From positions 5,639 to 16,143 of the forward strand of contig DDEJ01000105.1 in the NCBI GenBank assembly GCA_002336405.1: 10,505 nt of DNA, in the 5' to 3' direction. Of this stretch, positions 7,373 through 10,505 are shown piece by piece (positions within the stretch are counted from its first letter, which is position 1; every line of letters starts with the position of its first letter). The stretch comes from Rhodobacteraceae bacterium UBA1957 (lineage in GTDB: Bacteria > Pseudomonadota > Alphaproteobacteria > Rhodobacterales > Rhodobacteraceae). The notes under the pieces were generated by a model. The model did not search any database. It was not told the origin of the DNA and worked only from the letters and a program-made list of their open reading frames with translations. A program made the position numbers and the translations under genes.

Positions 7373-8599
7373 ATGAACCCCATGATGCGCCTCCGCCCGC
7401 TTTTGTTCGCGATGCTTTGCATACCCCTTTGCCTGCCGGATCTTGCAAAATCGCAAAGCGCTGTTTCTGCGGTTTTGCGCGTGAATCAATCAGTCATAAC
7501 GCAATATGAGTTGGATCAACGTATCCGGTTTTTGCAGGTCATTCAAACTTCGGGCGACCTTCGCCAAGCGGCGCGGGATCAATTGATTGATGACCGCCTC
7601 AAGAACAGTCTCGCCGCGGGGATGAACTTAAAACTATCTGACGGCAAATTAGAACAAAGCATGACAGAATTTGCCGCAAGTGGAAATCTGTCGTTAGAAG
7701 ACTTCGTTACCATACTGAGCCAAGCAGGGGTTGATCGGCAAAGTTACGAAGATTTTATAAAATCAAACCTGATTTGGGGTATGCTGATACAGCAATTATT
7801 CGCCCCAAGGGTCCAAATCACCGAGGCCGAGGTTGATCGCGCCTATCAGGCGCGGCTTGAGGGAAGCGCGATGCGGGTCCTGCTTTCCGAATTGATCATG
7901 CCAATCTCGGAAGACACCTATGAGCAGGTCACTGCACGGGCGCAACTGTTTGCAAAACTTACCTCGCTCAACGAATTTGCAGATGCTGCAGAACGCTATT
8001 CAGTAGCCGAGACCAGAGATATTGGCGGCAGGCTCGACTGGACCGAGGTGAACAAATTGCCACCGATGCTGCAGTCTTTGATTGTGTCTTTGACACCAGG
8101 TCAGGTTACAGAACCCATACCCCTCGACGGCGGTGTGGCCTTATTTCAGTTGCGCGATATCGAAGAGACAAGCTACCGCACACCATTGATTGCTGTGGTG
8201 GACTATATGACGTACCGCATACTGACCGAAACTCCAGAAGAGACGCTGCAACAAGCCAAGCAGGTCGCAGCGCTTACCGATACCTGTGACGATCTGTATG
8301 GTATTGCCAAGGGCCAACCCGAAGATCGCCTGCAACGGCATTCAAAAGCTCCTGCAGACATCCCAGCGCGCTTGTCCCTGCAACTCGCCAAGCTTGACGA
8401 GAATGAAATGATGCTTGCAGCGCCCGACCCCAACGATGGCAGTGTGTTGCTTGTCATGCTGTGTGGTCGTTTGGCTGAGACCATTGAAGACCTGTCTCGT
8501 CAAGACGTGATGCGGGGCTTACAAATGCAACGCCTGTCTTCTTATGCCGATCAGTATCTGCAGAGTTTACGCAGTTCTGCCTATATCGCCGAACAATGA
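7373..8599 (+). CDS. surA: Periplasmic chaperone / peptidyl-prolyl isomerase SurA
   Basis: SurA escorts unfolded outer-membrane proteins, LptD among them, across the periplasm to the BAM complex. The product has 408 residues. A signal peptide (basic start MRLRP, hydrophobic core about 9-22) is followed by the N-terminal SurA chaperone domain, with the usual opening VLRVNQSVITQYELDQRIRF at 34-53. One parvulin-type domain covers about 167-265, with GGRLDWTEVNKLPP (218-231) and a terminal VALFQLRDIEE typical of the fold. The C-terminal part (about 270-400) probably packs onto the chaperone core; it is not a clear second parvulin domain, whereas E. coli SurA has two. Two mature-region cysteines, C305 and C364, could form a disulfide. 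The sequence is divergent from gammaproteobacterial SurA, so the symbol rests partly on its place between lptD and pdxA. Its TGA overlaps the pdxA ATG (ATGA). Confidence 0.88.
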   Translation: MNPMMRLRPLLFAMLCIPLCLPDLAKSQSAVSAVLRVNQSVITQYELDQRIRFLQVIQTSGDLRQAARDQLIDDRLKNSLAAGMNLKLSDGKLEQSMTEFAASGNLSLEDFVTILSQAGVDRQSYEDFIKSNLIWGMLIQQLFAPRVQITEAEVDRAYQARLEGSAMRVLLSELIMPISEDTYEQVTARAQLFAKLTSLNEFADAAERYSVAETRDIGGRLDWTEVNKLPPMLQSLIVSLTPGQVTEPIPLDGGVALFQLRDIEETSYRTPLIAVVDYMTYRILTETPEETLQQAKQVAALTDTCDDLYGIAKGQPEDRLQRHSKAPADIPARLSLQLAKLDENEMMLAAPDPNDGSVLLVMLCGRLAETIEDLSRQDVMRGLQMQRLSSYADQYLQSLRSSAYIAEQ

Positions 8600-9576
8600 C
8601 TTTACCTATCGCCCTGACGTGTGGCGATCCCTCTGGGATCGGGCCAGAACTTAGCGTAAAGGCTTGGCAAAAACTGGGTACACAGCCGGCATTTTTCTGG
8701 ATCGGTGATCCCCGACACCTGCCCAAGGGCAGCGCCTATGTCACGATCGACGATCCAAGCGAGGCCCCCGACGCCGCCAGACAGGGCTTGCCCGTCCTTG
8801 CACACCCATTCCCGGAACTGGCCATGCCCGGCAACCCCAACCCGCGCAATGCACAAACCATCATCAACATTATTTCGCGCGCCGTTCATCTGGTGCAATC
8901 AGGCGCTGCCAGCGCACTGTGCACCGCACCAATCAATAAAAAAGCCCTGCAAGATGGGGCGGGTTTCAGCCATCCCGGACATACCGAATATCTCGCAGCT
9001 CTGGCCGGGGTCGACCGGGTTGTGATGATGTTGGCCTGCGACGCCCTGCGGGTGGTTCCGACGACTATTCACATCCCGCTGCAAGACGTTGCCCAAACCC
9101 TGACAGCAGATCTTTTACGCGACACTCTACGGATCACCGAAGCAGAACTTCGTCGCAAATTTGGGGTCGCAAGGCCTAGATTAGCGGTTGCTGGGCTCAA
9201 TCCACATGCCGGAGAAGGCGGCAAAATAGGCCTACAGGAACGTGACTTAATCACCCCGGCACTGGAGAGCCTGCGCGCCGAGGGTATGCAGATTGACGGT
9301 CCGCTCAGTGCAGATACCATGTTTCACGCACGTGCCCGTCAAAACTATGATGCGGCCATCTGCATGTATCACGACCAAGCACTTATTCCGATCAAAACAC
9401 TGGATTTTGACCACGGTGTCAACGTCACTCTCGGCCTGCCCTTTATCAGAACATCGCCCGACCACGGCACCGCATTTGACATTGCCGGGCGCGGGATCGC
9501 CCGCCCATCATCATTGATAAAAGCGTTAGAAATGGCGGCTGAAATGGTGCGCGTAACGGCACTAACCACGCCATGA
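8596..9576 (+). CDS. pdxA: 4-hydroxythreonine-4-phosphate dehydrogenase PdxA
   Basis: PdxA is a cytosolic enzyme of the DXP-dependent pyridoxal phosphate (vitamin B6) pathway. It oxidises 4-phosphooxy-threonine with NAD to a product that decarboxylates and feeds PdxJ. The product has 326 residues, a normal length. The N-terminal signature [17 protein letters not shown] (8-24) is complete. The three metal-binding histidines can be placed as H159 (TTIHIPL), H204 (LNPHAGEGG) and H259 (MYHDQALIP), with substrate-binding PGHTEYL at 127-133 and the late motif [14 protein letters not shown] (285-298). It begins with an ATGA overlap on surA and ends with another on rsmA. I see no good ribosome site before its ATG, so translation probably depends on ribosomes finishing surA. 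The surA-pdxA-rsmA order is the same as in E. coli. Confidence 0.96.
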   Translation: MTLPIALTCGDPSGIGPELSVKAWQKLGTQPAFFWIGDPRHLPKGSAYVTIDDPSEAPDAARQGLPVLAHPFPELAMPGNPNPRNAQTIINIISRAVHLVQSGAASALCTAPINKKALQDGAGFSHPGHTEYLAALAGVDRVVMMLACDALRVVPTTIHIPLQDVAQTLTADLLRDTLRITEAELRRKFGVARPRLAVAGLNPHAGEGGKIGLQERDLITPALESLRAEGMQIDGPLSADTMFHARARQNYDAAICMYHDQALIPIKTLDFDHGVNVTLGLPFIRTSPDHGTAFDIAGRGIARPSSLIKALEMAAEMVRVTALTTP

Positions 9577-10415
9577 GCCAAATTGATTCCCTTCCTGCGC
9601 TGCGCGAGGTGATCGCCGCGAATGATTTATCGGCACGCAAGTCTTTGGGTCAGAATTTTTTGCTCGACCTCAATCTCACTGCCAAAATTGCCCGCCAAGC
9701 TGGACCACTCGAAGACTTTGATATCTTGGAAATTGGTCCCGGACCAGGAGGGCTGACCCGTGGCCTGCTTGCAGAAGGGGCGCGCTTTGTGCTCGCTATC
9801 GAAAAAGACCGCCGCTGCCAGGCCGCGCTGCAACAGATATCAAACGCCTATCCCGAACGGCTGACCGTGCTAGAAGGAGACGCGCTCAGCATAGACCCGC
9901 TGCACTATTTAACACCGCCAATAAAGGTTGCGGCAAATTTACCCTACAATATCGGTACCGAGTTACTCATCCGATGGCTGACCCCGCCACAATGGCCGCC
10001 ATTTTGGAGCAGCCTGACGCTGATGTTCCAGCGCGAAGTTGCAGAACGGATTGTGGCGCAACCGGGATCAAAAGCCTACGGACGTCTGGCGCTTTTAGCA
10101 CAGTGGCGCTGTGATCCGCAGATTGTGATGTCGCTGCCCCCAGAGGCATTTACGCCCCCCCCAAAAATTTCCAGCGCAGTTGTACATTTCACCGCTCTGC
10201 CGTCACCACGGTTTCCAGCTGATCCCAAGGTTTTGGAACGTGTGATCGCGATGGCGTTCAATCAAAGACGGAAAATGCTGCGGTCGGCCCTAAAGCGTCT
10301 CGGGCCGGATATCGAGGACCATTTGGTTGCTGCAGGGCTGAAACCAACAGAGCGCGCCGAGCAGGTGTCCTTGGAAGGGTTTTGCAACTTAGCCCGGCAA
10401 ATACAAAAGACCTAA
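9573..10415 (+). CDS. rsmA: 16S rRNA (adenine-1518/1519-N6)-dimethyltransferase RsmA (KsgA)
   Basis: RsmA dimethylates two adjacent adenines in the helix 45 loop of 16S rRNA late in 30S assembly, using S-adenosylmethionine; loss gives kasugamycin resistance in E. coli. The product has 280 residues, normal for the family. Visible motifs are KSLGQNFL (23-30), the AdoMet-binding loop [10 protein letters not shown] (53-62), the acidic residue of motif II in AIEKD (75-79), EGDAL (101-105), the catalytic NLPYNIGT (122-129) and NQRRKMLR (230-237) in the C-terminal helical domain. The start overlaps the pdxA stop (ATGA), and no clear ribosome site precedes it. Ten bases after its TAA a probable minus-strand gene ends, so this appears to be the last gene of the cluster; the apaGH genes that follow in E. 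coli are not here. Confidence 0.96.
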   Translation: MSQIDSLPALREVIAANDLSARKSLGQNFLLDLNLTAKIARQAGPLEDFDILEIGPGPGGLTRGLLAEGARFVLAIEKDRRCQAALQQISNAYPERLTVLEGDALSIDPLHYLTPPIKVAANLPYNIGTELLIRWLTPPQWPPFWSSLTLMFQREVAERIVAQPGSKAYGRLALLAQWRCDPQIVMSLPPEAFTPPPKISSAVVHFTALPSPRFPADPKVLERVIAMAFNQRRKMLRSALKRLGPDIEDHLVAAGLKPTERAEQVSLEGFCNLARQIQKT

Positions 10416-10425
10416 GGACTGGGTT

Positions 10426-10505
10426 TTAACCCGCCGCACTTAGCAAATTCAATATAAAGCGCAATATACCCTGCGGCCCAACGCGGCCCTTGGCATTATA
10501 AACCA
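10426..10505 (-). CDS. C-terminal end of an unrecognised minus-strand gene (partial)
   Basis: On the minus strand the last bases of the window read as 25 codons ending in TAA (10426-10428), giving a tail with NAKGRVGPQGILRF and a hydrophobic, small-residue end. The frame is open to the window edge; the other two minus-strand frames contain stops within this stretch, though this is a short test. The sequence looks like a genuine protein end: a Gly/Pro-containing basic stretch followed by an amphipathic helix. It would converge with rsmA across a 10-bp gap. I do not recognise the family. It could also be a chance open frame in the region after rsmA. Confidence 0.45.
   Translation of the reverse strand, partial: VYNAKGRVGPQGILRFILNLLSAAG

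Noticed and set aside
10419..10434. Short inverted repeat GGGTT/AACCC after rsmA as a possible terminator.
   Set aside because: The arms are five bases with only a two-base loop and no T-run follows, so it would not form a stable intrinsic terminator; it also overlaps the probable end of the convergent gene.
10473..10489. Direct repeat of GCGGCCC separated by three bases near the right edge.
   Set aside because: Seven bases in a G+C-rich stretch that reads as coding on the minus strand is within chance; there are no further copies to suggest a repeat array.
1..10505. Search for an accessory or novel system (defence island, toxin-antitoxin, prophage, integron, CRISPR, retron, biosynthetic cluster).
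   Set aside because: Every stretch above about 130 bp is occupied by a recognisable gene except the short right-edge fragment. Composition and coding style look even throughout, and no repeats, integrase, transposase or attachment-like duplications are visible.

Overview
The window looks like a chromosomal core region from an alphaproteobacterium, most likely of the Rhodobacterales (Roseobacter group). The evidence is gene order and protein style: LptF/LptG/LptD/SurA of the alphaproteobacterial type, an aminopeptidase A gene followed by the DNA polymerase III chi gene, and moderate G+C with dense, overlapping genes. This assignment is by recognition only; no search was run. I see no insertion sequence, prophage, CRISPR array, tRNA or rRNA, and nothing that suggests recent transfer.

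Layout. At the left edge, on the + strand, is the 3' end of a MarC-family membrane protein gene (1-351), followed 3 bp later by a membrane-anchored retropepsin-like aspartic protease (355-945). Two minus-strand genes converge on it: holC (950-1408) and, upstream of holC, pepA (1408-2883). The two share one base in a TAATG junction. A 128-bp divergent intergenic region (2884-3011) should hold promoters for pepA-holC to the left and for the large cluster to the right.

The right two thirds is one unbroken + strand run: lptF (3012-4136), lptG (4133-5227), lptD (5227-7371), surA (7373-8599), pdxA (8596-9576) and rsmA (9573-10415). Every junction is an overlap of 1-4 bp or a 1-bp gap. Past rsmA the last 80 bases appear to encode the C-terminal end of a minus-strand gene that converges on rsmA.

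How the genes fit together. LptF and LptG form the inner-membrane transporter part that, with the ATPase LptB, extracts lipopolysaccharide (LPS). LptD is the outer-membrane translocon that receives it, and SurA is the periplasmic chaperone that helps LptD fold and insert. PdxA (vitamin B6 synthesis) and RsmA (16S rRNA dimethylation) are the usual passengers of the lptD-surA operon. In E. coli, pepA-holC/lptFG and lptD-surA-pdxA-rsmA are two separate loci; here they are adjacent and the LPS-export genes form one probable transcription unit.

My best reading is an ordinary, well-conserved housekeeping region. I did not find a credible undescribed system. The points worth a second look are start-site corrections, cysteine arrangements in LptD and SurA, start codons without ribosome sites, the poorly characterised membrane-anchored protease, and the unrecognised gene end at the right edge.
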